Shown here: positions 34,650-47,400 of the stretch, piece after piece
Layout: each line of letters starts with the position of its first letter
Position numbering within the stretch: position 1 is the stretch's first letter
Source: Cladorhizidae sp. MBARI D1340-BT2
Taxonomy: Eukaryota > Porifera > Demospongiae > Poecilosclerida > Cladorhizidae
Assembly (NCBI GenBank): GCA_028752905.1
Contig: JAQNBH010000003.1
Location: 34,810,697 to 34,874,696, forward strand
Length of the DNA: 64,000 nucleotides
Direction: 5' to 3'
Program-made: the position numbers and the translations under genes
The notes under the pieces: generated by a model
Told to the model about the DNA's origin: nothing
Databases searched by the model: none
The model's input: only the letters and a program-made list of their open reading frames with translations

Positions 34650-37388
34650 GTGGTTGCCTCTGAGTTAGCTCATGGGACCAGTGAGAGAGTAGGTCTGTAC
34701 GGGAGACATGTGGTTGCCTCTGAGATAGCTCATGGCACCAGTGAGAGAGTAGATTTGTACGGGAGACGTGTGGTTGCCTCTGAGTTAGCTTATGGCACCA
34801 GTGAGAGAGTATGTCTGTACGGGAGGCATGTGGTTGCCTCTGAGTTAGCTCATGGCACCAGTGGGAGAGTAGGTCTGTACGGGAGACATGTGGTTGCCTC
34901 TGAGTTAGCTCATGGCACCAGTGAGAGAGTAGGTCTGTACGGGAGACATGTGGTTGCCTCTAAGTTAGCTCATGGCACCAGTGAGAGAGTAGGTTTGTAC
35001 GGGAGATATGTGTTTGCTTCTGAGTCAGCTCATGGCACCAGTGAGAGAGTACATGTAAATGTAGGTCTGTACGGGAGACATGTGGTTGCCGCTGAGTTAT
35101 CTCATGGCACCAGTGAGAGAGTAGGTCTGTACGGGAGACATGTGGTTGCCTCTGAGTTAGCTCATGGCACCAGTGAGAGAGTAGGTCTGTACGGGAGACA
35201 TGTGGTTGCCTCTGAGATAGCTCATGGCACCAGTGAGAGAGTAGGTTTGTACGGGAGACATGTGGTTGCCATTGAGTTAGCTTATGGCACCAGTGAGATA
35301 GTAGGTCTGTACGGGAGACATGTGCTTGCCTCTGAGTTAGCTCATGGCACCAGTGAGAGAGTAGGTATGTACGGGAGACATGTGGTTGCCTCTGAGTTAG
35401 CTTATGGCACCAGTGAGAGAGTAGGTCTGTACTGGAGACATGTGGTTGCCTCTGAGATAGCTCATGGCACCAGTGAGAGAGTAGGTTTGTACGGGAGACA
35501 TGTGGTTGCCTCTGAGTTAGCTCATGGCACCAGTGAGAGAGTAGATCTGTACGGGAAGACATGTGGTTACCTCTGAGTTAGCTCATGGGACCAGTGAGAG
35601 AGTAGGTCTGTACGGGAGACATGTGGTTGCCTCTGAGATAGCTCATGGCACCAGTGAGAGAGTAGGTTTGTACGGGAGACATATGGTTGCCTCTGAGTTA
35701 GCTCATGGCACCAGTGAGAGAGTAGGTATGTACGGGAGACATGTGGTTGCCTCTGAGTTAGCTCATGGCACCATTGAGAGAGTAGGTCTGTACGGGAGAC
35801 ATTTGGTTGCCTCTGAGTTAGCTCATGGTACCAGTGAGAGAGTAGGTCTGTACGGGAGACATGTGGTTGCCTCTGAGTTAGCTCATGGCACCAGTGAGAG
35901 AGTAGGTTTGTACGGGAGATATGTGTTTACTTCTGAGTTAGCTCATGGCACCAGTGAGAGAGTACATGTAAATGTAGGTCTGTACAGGAGACATGTGGTT
36001 GCCGCTGAGTTATCTCATGGCACCAGTGAGAGAGTAGGTCTGTACGGGAGACATGTGGTTGCCTCTGAGTTAGCTCATGGCACCAGTGAGAGAGTAGGTC
36101 TGTACGGGAGACATGTGGTTGCTTCTGAGATAGCTCATGGCACCAGTGAGAGAGTAGGTTTGTACGGGAGACATGTGGTTGCCATTGAGTTAGCTCATGG
36201 CACCAGTGAGATAGTAGGTCTGTACGGGAGACATGTGCTTGCCTCTGAGTTAGCTCATGGCACCAGTGAGAGAGTAGGTATGTACGGGAGACATGTGGTT
36301 GCCTCTGAGTTAGCTCATGGCACCAGTGAGAGAGTAGGTCTGTACGGGAGACATGTGGTTGCCTCTGAGATAGCTCATGGCACCAGTGAGAGAGTAGGTT
36401 TGTACGGGAGACATGTGGTTGCCTCTGAGTTAGCTCATGGCACCAGTGAGAGAGTAGGTCTGTACGGGAAGACATGTGGTTGCCTCTGAGTTAGCTCATG
36501 GGACCAGTGAGAGAGTAGGTCTGTACGGGAGACATGTGTTTGCCTCTGAGTTAGCTCATGGCACCAGTGAGAGAGTAGGTATGTACGGGAGACATGTGGT
36601 TGCCTCTGAGTTAGCTCATGGCACCAGTGAGAGAGTAGGTCTGTACGGGAGACATTTGGTTGCCTCTGAGGTAGCTCATGGTACCAGTGAGAGAGTAGGT
36701 CTGTACGGGAGACATGTGGTTGCCTCTGAGTTAGCTCATGGCACCAGTGAGAGAGTAGGTTTGTATGGGAGATATGTGTTTACTTCTGAGTTAGCTCATG
36801 GCACCAGTGAGAGAGTACATGTACATGTAGGTCTGTACGGGAGACATGTGGTTGCCGCTGAGTTATCTCTTGGCACCAGTGAGTGAGTAGGTCTGTACGG
36901 GAGACATGTGGTTGCCTCTGAGTTAGCTCATAGCACCAGTTAGATAGTAGGTCTGTACGGGAGACATGTGGTTGCCTCTGAGATAGCTCATGGCACCAGT
37001 GAGAGAGTAGGTTTGTACGGGAGAAATGTGGTTGCCATTGAGTTAGCTCATGGCACCAGTGAGAGAATAGGTATGTATGGGAGACATGTGGTTGCCTCTG
37101 AGTTAGCTCATGGCTCCAGTGAGAGAGTAGGTCTGTACGGGAGACATGTGCTTGCCTCTGAGATAGCTCATGGCAGCAGTGAGAAAGTAGGTATGTACGG
37201 GAGATATGTGGTTGCCTCTGAGTTAGCTCATGGCACCAGTGAGAGAGTAGGTCTGTACGGGAGACATGTGGTTGCCTCTGAGATAGCTCATGGCACCAGT
37301 GAGAGAGTAGATTTGTACGGGAGACATGTGGTTGCCTCTGAGTTAGCTCATGGCACCAGTGAGAGAATAGGTCTGTACAGGAAGACAT
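34650..37388 (+). repeat. Array segment: three 913 bp HORs, paralogue of 8603-10930 with empty transposon site
   Basis: HORs start at 34650, 35563 and 36476. The first shares GACGTGTGG and the ACATGTAAATGTA 72-mer with 8603-9515. The third shares ACATTTGG, TCTCTTGGC, CATAGCACCAGTTAGA, GAGAAATGTGG and GGCTCC with the transposon-bearing HORs and closes with the same TACAGGAAGACAT. At the insertion site it reads GAGAGAATAGGTCTG, with no element and no extra bases. Confidence 0.92.
37367..37377 (+). other. Empty counterpart of the transposon insertion site
   Basis: GAATAGGTCTG just before TACAGGAAGACAT in a HOR of the same subtype as those carrying the transposon. There is a single TA and no duplication, consistent with the state before insertion. 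Confidence 0.75.
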
Positions 37389-39395
37389 GTAGTTGCCTCT
37401 GGGTTAGCTCATGGGACCAGTGAGAGAGTAGGTCTGTACGAGAGACATGTGGTTGCCTCTGAGATAGCTCATGGCACCAGTGAGAGAGTAGGTTTGTACG
37501 GGAGACATGTGGTTGCCTCTGAGTTAGCTCATGGCACCAGTGAGAGAGTAGGTATGTACGGGAGACATGTGGTTGCCTCTGAGTTAACTCATGGCACCAG
37601 TGAGAGAGTAGGTCTGTACGGGAGACATGTGGTTGCCTCCGAGTTAGCTCATGGCACCAGTGAGAGAGTAGGTCTGTACGGGAGACATGTGGTAGCCTCT
37701 GAGTTAGCTCATGGCACCAGTGAGAGAGTAGGTCTGTACTGGAGACATGTGCTTGCCTCTAAATTAGCTCATGGCACCAGTGAGAGAGTAGGTTTATACG
37801 GGAGATATGTGTTTGCTTCTGAGTTAGCTCATGGCACCAGTGAGTGAGTACATGTACATGTAGGTCTGTACAGGAGACATGTGGTTGCCGCTGAGTTATC
37901 TCATGGCACCAGTGAGAGAGTAGGTCTGTACGGGAGACATGTGGTTGCCTCTGAGTTAGCTCATGGCACCAGTGAGAGAGTAGGTCTGTACGGGAGACAT
38001 GTGGTTGCCTCTGAGATAGCTCATGGCACCAGTGAGAGAGTTGGTTTGTACGGGAGACATGTGGTTGCCATTAAGTTAGCTCATGGCACCAGTGAGAGAG
38101 TAGGTATGTATGGGAGACATGTGGTTGCCTCTGAGTTAGCTCATGGCACCAGTGAGAGAGTAGGTCTGTACGGGAGACATGTGCTATCCTCTGAGTTAGC
38201 TCATGGCACCAGTGAGAGAGTAGGTATGTACGGGAGACATGTGGTTGCCTCTGAGTTAGCTCATGGCACCAGTGAGAGAGTAGGTCTGTACGGGAGACAT
38301 GTGGTTGCCTCTGAAATAGCTCATGGCACCAGTGAGAGAGTAGGTTTGTACGGGAGACATGTGGTTGCCTCTGAGTTAGCTCATGGCACCAGTGAGAGAG
38401 TAGGTCTGTACGGGAAGACATGTGGTTGCCTCTGAGTTAGCTCATCGGACCAGTGAGAGAGTAGGTCTGTACGGGAGACATGTGGTTGCCTCTGAGATAG
38501 CTCATGGCACCAGTGAGAGAGTAGGTTTGTACGGGAGACATGTGGTTGCCTCTGAGTTAGCTCATGGCACCAGTGAGAGAGTAGGTATGTACGGGAGACA
38601 TGTGGTTGCCTCTGAGTTAGCTCATGGGACCAGTGAGAGAGTAGGTCTGTATGGGAGACATGTGGTTGCTTCTGAGTTAGCTCATGGCACCAGTGAGATA
38701 GTAGGTCTGTACGGGAGACATGTGGTTGCCTCTAAGTTAGCTCATGGCATCAGTGAGAGAGTAGGTTTGTACGGGAGATATGTGTTTGCTTTTGAGTTAG
38801 CTCATGGCACCAGTGAGAGAGTACATGTACATGGTAGGTCTGTACGGGAGACATGTGGTTGCCGCTGAGTTATCTCATGGCACCAGTGAGAGAGTAGGTC
38901 TGTACAGGAGACATGTGGTTGCCTCTGAGTTAGCTCATGGCACCAGTAAGAGAGTAGGTCTGTATGGGAGACATGTGGTTGCCTCTGAGATAGCTCATGG
39001 CACCAGTGAGAGAGTAGGTTTGTACGGGTGACATGTGGTTGCCATTGAGTTAGCTCATGGCACCAGTGAGAGAGTAGGTATGTATGGGAGACATGTGGTT
39101 GCCTCTGAGTTAGCTCATGACATCAGTGAGAGAGTAGGTCTGTACGGGAGACATGTGCCTGCCTCTGAGTTAGCTCATGGCACCAGTGAGAGAGTAGGTA
39201 TGTACGGGAGACATGTGGTTGCCTCTGAGTTAGCTCATGGCACCAGTGAGAGAGCAGGTCTGTACGGGAGACATGTGGTTGCCTCTGAGATAGCTCATGG
39301 CACCAGTGAGAGAGTAGGTTTGTACGGGAGACATGTGGTTGCCTCTGAGATAGCTCATGGCACCAGTGAGAGAGTAGGTCTGTACGGGAAGACAT
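37389..39395 (+). repeat. Array segment: HORs of 1033 and 974 bp
   Basis: HORs start at 37389 and 38422. The second is a canonical 16-mer with one extra base in its 72-mer (ACATGTACATGGTAGG near 38822). Confidence 0.9.
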
Positions 39396-41471
39396 GTGGT
39401 TGCCTCTGAGTTAGCTCATTGGACCAGTGAGAGAGTAGGTCTGTACGGGAGACATGTGGTTGCCTCTGAGATAGCTCATGGCACCAGTGAGAGAGTAGGT
39501 TTGTACGGGAGACATGTGGTTGCCTCTGAGTTAGCTCATGGCACCAGTGAGAAAGTAGGTATGTACGGGAGACATGTGGTTGCCTCTGAGTTAGCTCATG
39601 GCACCAGTGAGAGAGTAGGTCTGTACGGGAGACATGTGGTTGCCTCTGAGTTAGCTCATGGCACCAGTGAGAGAGTAGGTCTGTACGAGAGACATGTGGT
39701 TGCCTCTAAGTTAGCTCATGGCACCATTGAGAGAGTAGGTTTGTACGGGAGATATGTGTTTGCTTCTGAGTTAGCTCATGGCACCAGTGAGAGAGTACAT
39801 GTACATGTAGGTCTGTACCGGAGACATGTGGTTGCCGCTGAGTTATCTCATGGCACCAGTGAGAGAGTAGGTCTGTACGGGTGACATGTGGTTGCCTCTG
39901 AGTAGCTCATGGCACCAGTGAGAGAGTAGGTCTGTACGGGAGACATGTGGTTGCCTCTGAGATAGCTCATGGCACCAGTGAGACAGTAGGTCTGAACGGG
40001 AGACATGTGGTTGCCTCTGAGATAGCTCATGGCACCAGTGAGAGAGTAGGTTTGTACGGGAGACATGTGGTTGCCTCTGAGTTAGCTCATGGCACCAGTG
40101 AGAGAGTAGGTCTGTACGGGAGACATGTGGTTGCCTCTGAGATAGCTCATGGCACCAGTGAGAGAGTAGGTTTGTACGGGAGACATGTGGTTGCCTCTGA
40201 GTTAGCTCATGGCACCAGTGAGAGAGTAGGTATGTACGGGAGACATGTGGTTGCCTCTGAGTTAGCTCATGGCACCAGTGAGAGAGTAGGTCTGTACGGG
40301 AGACATGTGGTTGCCTCTGAGTTAGCTCATGGCACCAGTGAGAGAGTAGGTCTGTACGGGAGACATGTGGTTGCCTCTAAGTTAGCTCATGGCACCATTG
40401 AGAGAGTAGGTTTGTACGGGAGATATGTGTTTGCTTCTGAGTTAGCTCATGGCACCAGTGAGAGAGTACATGTACATGTAGGTCTGTACCGGAGACATGT
40501 GGTTGCCGCTGAGTTATCTCATGGTACCAGTGAGAGAGTAGGTCTGTACGGGTGACATGTGGTTGCCTCTGAGTTAGCTCATGGCACCAGTGAGAGAGTA
40601 GGTCTGTACGGGAGACATGTGGTTGCCTCTGAGATAGCTCATGGCACCAGTGAGACAGTAGGTCTGTACGGGAGACATGTGGTTGCCTCTGAGATAGCTC
40701 ATGGCACCAGTGAGAGAGTAGGTTTGTACGGGAGACATGTGGTTGCCTCTGAGTTAGCTCATGGCACCAGTGAGAGAGTAGGTCTGTACGGGAGACATGT
40801 GGTTGCCTCTGAGATAGCTCATGGCACCAGTGAGAGAGTAGGTTTGTACGGGAGACATGTGGTTGCCTCTGAGTTAGCTCTTGGCACCAGTGAGAGAGTA
40901 GGTATGTACGGGAGACATGTGGTTGCCTCTGAGTTAGCTCATGGCACCAGTGAGAGAGTAGGTCTGTACGGGAGACATGTGGTTGCCTCTGAGTTAGCTC
41001 ATGGCACCAGTGAGAGAGTAGGTCTGTACGGGAGACATGTGGTTGCCTCTAAGTTAGCTCATGGCACCATTGAGAGAGTAGGTTTGTACGGGAGATATGT
41101 GTTTGCTTCTGAGTTAGCTCATGGCACCAGTGAGAGAGTACATGTACATGTAGGTCTGTACCGGAGACATGTGGTTGCCGCTGAGTTATCTCATGGCACC
41201 AGTGAGAGAGTAGGTCTGTACGGGAGACATGTGATTGCCTCTGAGTTAGCTCATGGCACCAGTGAGAGAGTAGGTCTGTACGGGAGACATGTGGTTGCCT
41301 CTGAGATAGCTCATGGCACCAGTGAGAGAGTAGGTCTGTACGGGAGACATGTGGTTGCCTCTGAGATAGCTCATGGCACCAGTGAGAGAGTAGGTTTGTA
41401 CGGGAGACATGTGGTTGCCTCTGAGTTAGCTCATGGCACCAGTAAGAGAGTAGGTCTGTACGGGAAGACAT
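39396..41471 (+). repeat. Array segment: 11-monomer block (672 bp) in triplicate
   Basis: 34 monomers and no internal 61-mer. The 72-mers start at 39756, 40427 and 41099, 671 and 672 bp apart. Each is preceded by a GGCACCATTGAG monomer and followed by TACCGGAGACAT. A 59 bp monomer (GAGTAGCTC near 39900) accounts for the 671. This is a local amplification nested in the HOR array. Confidence 0.92.
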
Positions 41472-44462
41472 GTGGTTGCCTCTGAGTTAGCTCATGAGAC
41501 CAGTGAGAGAGTAGGTCTGTACGGGAGACATGTGGTTGCCTCTGATATAGCTCATGGCACCAGTGAGAAAGTAGGTTTGTACGGGAGACATGTGGTTGCC
41601 TCTGAGTTAGCTCATGGCACCAGTGAGAGAGTAGGTATGTACGGGAGACATGTGGTTGCCTCTGAGTTAGCTCATGGCACCAGTGAGAGAGTAGGTCTGT
41701 ACGGGAGACATGTGGTTGCCTCTGAGTTAGCTCATGGCACCAGGGAGAGAGTAGGTCTGTACGGGAGACATGTGGTTGCCTCTAAGTTAGCTCATGGCAC
41801 CAGTGAGAGAGTAGGTTTGTACGGGAGTTATGTGTTTGCTTCTGAGTTAGCTCATGGCACCAGTGAGAGAGTACATGTACATGTAGGTCTGTACTGGAGA
41901 CATGTGTTTGCCGCTGAGTTATCTCATGGCACCAGTGAGAGAGTAGGTCTGTACGGGAGACATGTGGTTGCCTCTGAGTTAGATCATGGCACCAGTGAGA
42001 GAGTAGGTCTGTACGGGAGACATGTGGTTGCCTCTGAGGTAGCTCATGGCACCAGTGAGAGAGTAGGTTTGTACGGGAGACATGTGGTTGCCATTGAGTT
42101 AGCTCATGGCACCAGTGAGAGAGTAGGTATGTATGGGAGACATGTGGTTGCCTCTGAGTTAGCTCATGACATCAGTGAGAGAGTAGGTCTGTACGGGAGA
42201 CATGTGCTTGCCTCTGAGTTAGCTAATGGCACCAGTGAGAGAGTAGGTATGTACGGGAGACATGTGGTTGCTTCTGAGTTAGCTCATGGCACCAGTGAGA
42301 GAGCAGGTCTGTACGGGAGACATGTGGTTGCCTCTGAGATAGCTCAGGGCACCACTGAGAGAGTAGGTTTGTACGGGAGACATGTGGTTGCCTCTGAGTT
42401 AGCTCATGGCACCAGTGAGAGAGTAGGTCTGTACGGGAAGACATGCCATTGCCTCTGAGTTAGCTCATGGGACCAGTGAGAGAGTAGGTCTGTACGGGAG
42501 ACATGTGGTTGCCTCTGATATAGCTCATGGCACCAGTGAGAGAGTAGGTTTGTACGGGAGCCATGTGGTTGCCTCTGAGTTAGCTCATGGCACCAGTGAG
42601 AGAGTAGGTATGTACGGGAGACATGTGGTTGCCTCTGAGTTAGCTCATGGCACCAGTGAGAGAGTAGGTCTGTACGGGAGACATGTGGTTGCCTCTGAGT
42701 TAGCTCATGGCACCAGTGAGAGAGTAGGTCTGTACGGGAGACATGTGGTTGCCTCTAAGTTAGCTCATGGCACCAGTGAGAGAGTAGGTTTGTACAGGAG
42801 ATATGTGTTTGCTTCTGAGTTAGCTCATGGCACCAGTAAGAGAGTACATGTACATGTAGGTCTGTACGGGAGACATGTGGTTGCCGCTGAGTTATCTCAT
42901 GGCACCAGTGAGAGAGTAGGTCTGTACGGGAGACATGTGGTTGCCTCTGAGTTAGCTCATGGCACCAGTGAGAGAGTAGGTCTGTACGGGAGACATGTGG
43001 TTGCCTCTGAGATAGCTCATGGCACCAGTGAGAGAGTAGGTTTGTATGGGAGATATGTGGTTGCCATTGAGTTAGCTCATGGCACCAGTGAGAGAGTAGG
43101 TATGTACGGGAGACATGTGGTTGCCTCTGAGTTAGGTCATGGCACCTGTGAGAGAGTAGGTCTGTACGGGAGACATGTGGTTGCCTCTGAGTTAGCTCAT
43201 GGCACCAGTGAGAGAGTAGGTATGTACGGGAGACGTGTGGTTGCCTCTGAGTTAGCTCATTGCACCAGTAAGAGAGTAGGTCTGTACGGGAAGACATGTG
43301 GTTGCCTCTGAGTTAGCTCATGGGACCAGTGAGAGAGTAGGTCTGTACGGCAGACATGTTGTTGCCTCTGAGATAGCTCATGTTACCAGTGAGAGAGTAG
43401 GTTTGTACGGGAGACATGTGGTTGCCTCTGAGTTAGCTCATGGCACCAGTGAGAGAGTAGGTATGTACGGGAGACATGTGGTTGCCTCTGAGTTAGTTCA
43501 TGGCACCAGTGAGAGAGTAGGTCTGTACGGCAGACATGTGGTTGCTTCTAAGTTAGCTCATGGCACCAGTAAGAGAGTAGGTTTGTACGGGAGATATGTG
43601 TTTGCTTCTGAGTTAGCTCATGGCACCAGTGAGAGAGTACATGTACATGTAGGTCTGTACGGGAGACATGTGGTTGCCGCTGAGTTATCTCTTGGCACCA
43701 GTGAGAGAGTAGGTCTGTACGGGAGACATGTGGTTGCCTCTGAGTTAGCTCATGGCACCAGTGAGAGAGTAGGTCTGTACGGGAGACATGTGGTTGCCTC
43801 TGAGATAGCTCATGGCACCAGTGAGAGAGTAGGTTTGTACGGGAGACATGTGGTTGCCATTGAGTTAGCTCATGGCACCAGTGAGAGAGTAGGTATGTAT
43901 GGGAGACATGTGGTTGCCTCTGAGTTAGCTCATGGCACCAGTGAGAGAGTAGGTCTGTACGGGAGACATGTGGTTGCCTCTTAGTTAGCTCATGGCACCA
44001 GTGAGAGAGTAGGTATGTACGGGAGACATGTGGTTGCCTCTGAGTTAGCTCATGGCACCAGTGAGAGAGTAGGTCTGTACGGGAGACATGTATTTGCCTC
44101 TGAGTTAGCTCATGGCACCAGTGAGAGAGTAGGTCTGTACGACAGACATGTGGTTGCCTCTAAGTTAGCTCATGACACCAGTGAGAGAGTAGGTTTGTAC
44201 GGGAGATATGTGTTTGCTTCTGAGTTAGCTCATGGCACCAGTGAGAGAGTACATGTACATGTAGGTCTGTATGGGAGACATGTGGTTGCCGCTGAGTTAT
44301 CTCATGGCACCAGTGAGAGAGTAGGTCTGTACGGGAGACATGTGGTTGCCTCTGAGATAGCTCATGGCACCAGTGAGAGAGTAAGTTTGTACTGGAGACA
44401 TGTGGTTGCCTCTGAATTAGCTCATGGCACCAGTGAGAGAGTAGGTCTGTACGGGAAGACAT
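41472..44462 (+). repeat. Array segment: HORs of 973, 853 and 1165 bp
   Basis: HORs start at 41472 (canonical), 42445 and 43298. The closing 61-mer before 42445 runs into GACATGCCATTGCC, a change in the otherwise constant GTGGTTGCC. The 1165 bp unit has two 72-mers. Confidence 0.9.
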
Positions 44463-47400
44463 GTGGTTGCCTCTGAGTTAGCTCAAGGGACCAGTGAGAG
44501 AGTAGGTCTGTACGGGAGACATGTGGTTGCCTCTGAGATAGCTCATGGCACCAGTGAGAGAGTAGGTTTGTACGGGAGACATGTGGTTGCCTCTGAGTTA
44601 GCTCATATCACCAGTGAGAGAGTAGGTTTGTACGGGAGATATGTGTTTGCTTCTGAGTTAGCTCATGGCACCAGTGAGAGAGTACATGTACATGTAGGTC
44701 TGTATGGGAGACATGTGTTTGCCGCTGAGTTATCTCATGGCACCAGTGAGAGAGTAGGTATGTACAGGAGACATGTGGCTGCCTCTGAGTTAGCTCATGG
44801 CACCAGTGAGAGAGTAGGTCTGTACGGGAGACATGTGGTTGCCTCTGAGTTAGCTCATGGCACCAGTGAGAGAGTAGGTCTCTACGGCAGACATGTGGTT
44901 GCCTCTAAGTTAGCTCATGGCACCAGTGAGAGAGTAGGTTTGTACGGGAGATATGGGTTTGCTTCTGAGTTAGCTCATGGCACCAGTGAGAGAGTACATG
45001 TACATGTAGGTCTGTACGGGAGACATGTGGTTGCCGCTGAGTTATCTCATGGCACCAGTGAGAGAGTAAATCTGTACGGGAGACATGTGGTTGCCTCTGA
45101 GTTAGCTCATGGCACCAGTGAGAGAGTAGGTCTGTACGGGAGACATGTGGTTGCCACTGAGATAGCTCATGGCAGCAGTGAGAGAGTAGGTTTGTACGGG
45201 AGACATGTGGTTGCCATTGAGTTAGCTCATGGCACCAGTGAGAGAGTAGGTATGTATGGGAGACATGTGGTTGCCTCTGAGTTAGCTCATGGCACCAGTG
45301 AGAGAGTAGGTCTGTACGGGAGACATGTGCTTGCCTCTGAGTTAGCTCATGGCACCAGTGAGAGAGTAGGTATGTACGGGAGACATGTGGTTGCCTCTGA
45401 GTTAGCTCATGGCACCAGTGAGAGAGTAGGTATGTACGGGAGACATGTGGTTGCCTCTGAGATAGCTCATGGCACCAGTGAGAGAGTAGGTTTGTACGGG
45501 AGACATGTGGTTGCTTCTGAGTTAGCTCATGGGACCAGTGAGAGAGTAGGTCTGAACGGGAGACATGTGGTTGCCTCTAAGATAGCTCATGGCACCAGTG
45601 AGAGAGTAGGTTTGTATGGGAGACATGTGGTTGCCTCTGTGTTAGCTCATGGCTCCAGTGAGAGAGTAGGTATGTACGGGAGACATGTGGTTGCCTCTGA
45701 GTTAGCTCATGGCACCAGTGAGAGAGTAAGTCTGTACGGGAGACATGTGGTTGCCTCTGAGATAGCTCATGGCACCAGTGAGAGAGTAGGTTTGTATGGG
45801 AGACATGTGGTTGCCATTGAGTTAGCTCATGGCACCAGTGAGAGAGTAGGTATGTATGGGAGACATGTGGTTGCCTCTGAGTTAGCTCATGGCACCAGTG
45901 AGAGAGTAGGTCTGTACGGGAGACATGTGCTTGCCTCTGAATTAGCTCATGGCACCAGTGAGAGAGTAGGTATGTACGGGAGACATGTGGTTGCCTCTGA
46001 GTTAGCTCATGGCACCAGTGAGAGAGTAGGTCTGTACGGGAAGACATGTGGTTGCCTCTGAGTTAGCTCATGGCACCAGTGAGAGAGTAGGTCTGTACGG
46101 GAGACATGTGGTTGCCTCTGAGATAGCTCATGGCACCAGTGAGAGAGTAGGTCTGTACGACAGACATGTGGTTGCCTCTAAGTTAGCTCATGACACCAGT
46201 GAGAGAGTAGGTTTGTACGGGAGATATGTGTTTGCTTCTGAGTTAGCTCATGGCACCAGTGAGAGAGTACATGTACATGTAGGTCTGTACGGGAGACATG
46301 TGGTTGCCGCTGAGTTATCTCATGGCACCAGTGAGAGAGTAGGTCTGTACGGGAGACATGTGGTTGCCTCTGAGATAGCTCATGGCACTAGTGAGAGAGT
46401 AGGTTTGTACTGGAGACATGTGGTTGCCTCTGAATTAGCTAATGGCACCAGTGAGAGAGTAGGTCTGTACGGGAAGACATGTGGTTGCCTCTGAGTTAGC
46501 TCAAGGGACCAGTGAGAGAGTAGGTCTGTACGGGAGACATGTGGTTGCCTCTGAGATAGCTCATGGCACCAGTGAGAGAGTAGGTTTGTACGGGAGACAT
46601 GTGGTTGCCTCTGAGTTAGCTCATGGCACCAGTGAGAGAGTAGGTTTGAACGGGAGATATGTGTTTGCTTCTGAGTTAGCTCATGGCACCAGTGAGAGAG
46701 TACATGTACATGTAGGTCTGTATGGGAGACATGTGTTTGCCGCTGAGTTATCTCATGGCACCAGTGAGAGAGTAGGTATGTACAGGAGACATGTGGTTGC
46801 CTCTGAGTTAGCTCATGGCACCAGTGAGAGAGTAGGTCTGTACGGGAGACATGTGATTGCCTCTGAGTTAGCTCATGGCACCAGTGAGAGAGTAGGTCTC
46901 TACGGCAGACATGTGGTTGCCTCTAAGTTAGCTCATGGCACCAGTGAGAGAGTAGGTTTGTACGGGAGATATGGGTTTGCTTCTGAGTTAGCTCATGGCA
47001 CCAGTGAGAGAGTACATGTACATGTAGGTCTGTACGGGAGACATGTGGTTGCCGCTGAGTTATCTCATGGCACCAGTGAGAGAGTAAATCTGTACGGGAG
47101 ACATGTGGTTGCCTCTGAGTTAGCTCATGGCACCAGTGAGAGAGTAGGTCTGTACGGGAGACATGTGGTTGCCACTGAGATAGCTCATGGCAGCAGTGAG
47201 AGAGTAGGTTTGTACGGGAGACATGTGGTTGCCATTGAGTTAGCTCATGGCACCAGTGAGAGAGTAGGTATGTATGGGAGACATGTGGTTGCCTCTGAGT
47301 TAGCTCATGGCACCAGTGAGAGAGTAGGTCTGTACGGGAGACATGTGCTTGCCTCTGAGTTAGCTCATGGCACCAGTGAGAGAGTAGGTATGTACGGGAG

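Noticed and set aside
44463..46061. A 532-residue open frame on the plus strand, one of two such frames (the other at 46481-48079), as a possible repeat protein gene.
   Set aside because: It consists solely of the 20-residue translation of the satellite monomer, starts at a GTG, ends at the frame-shifting 61-mer, and is mirrored by open frames on the other strand. There is no unique N- or C-terminus, intron signal or promoter.
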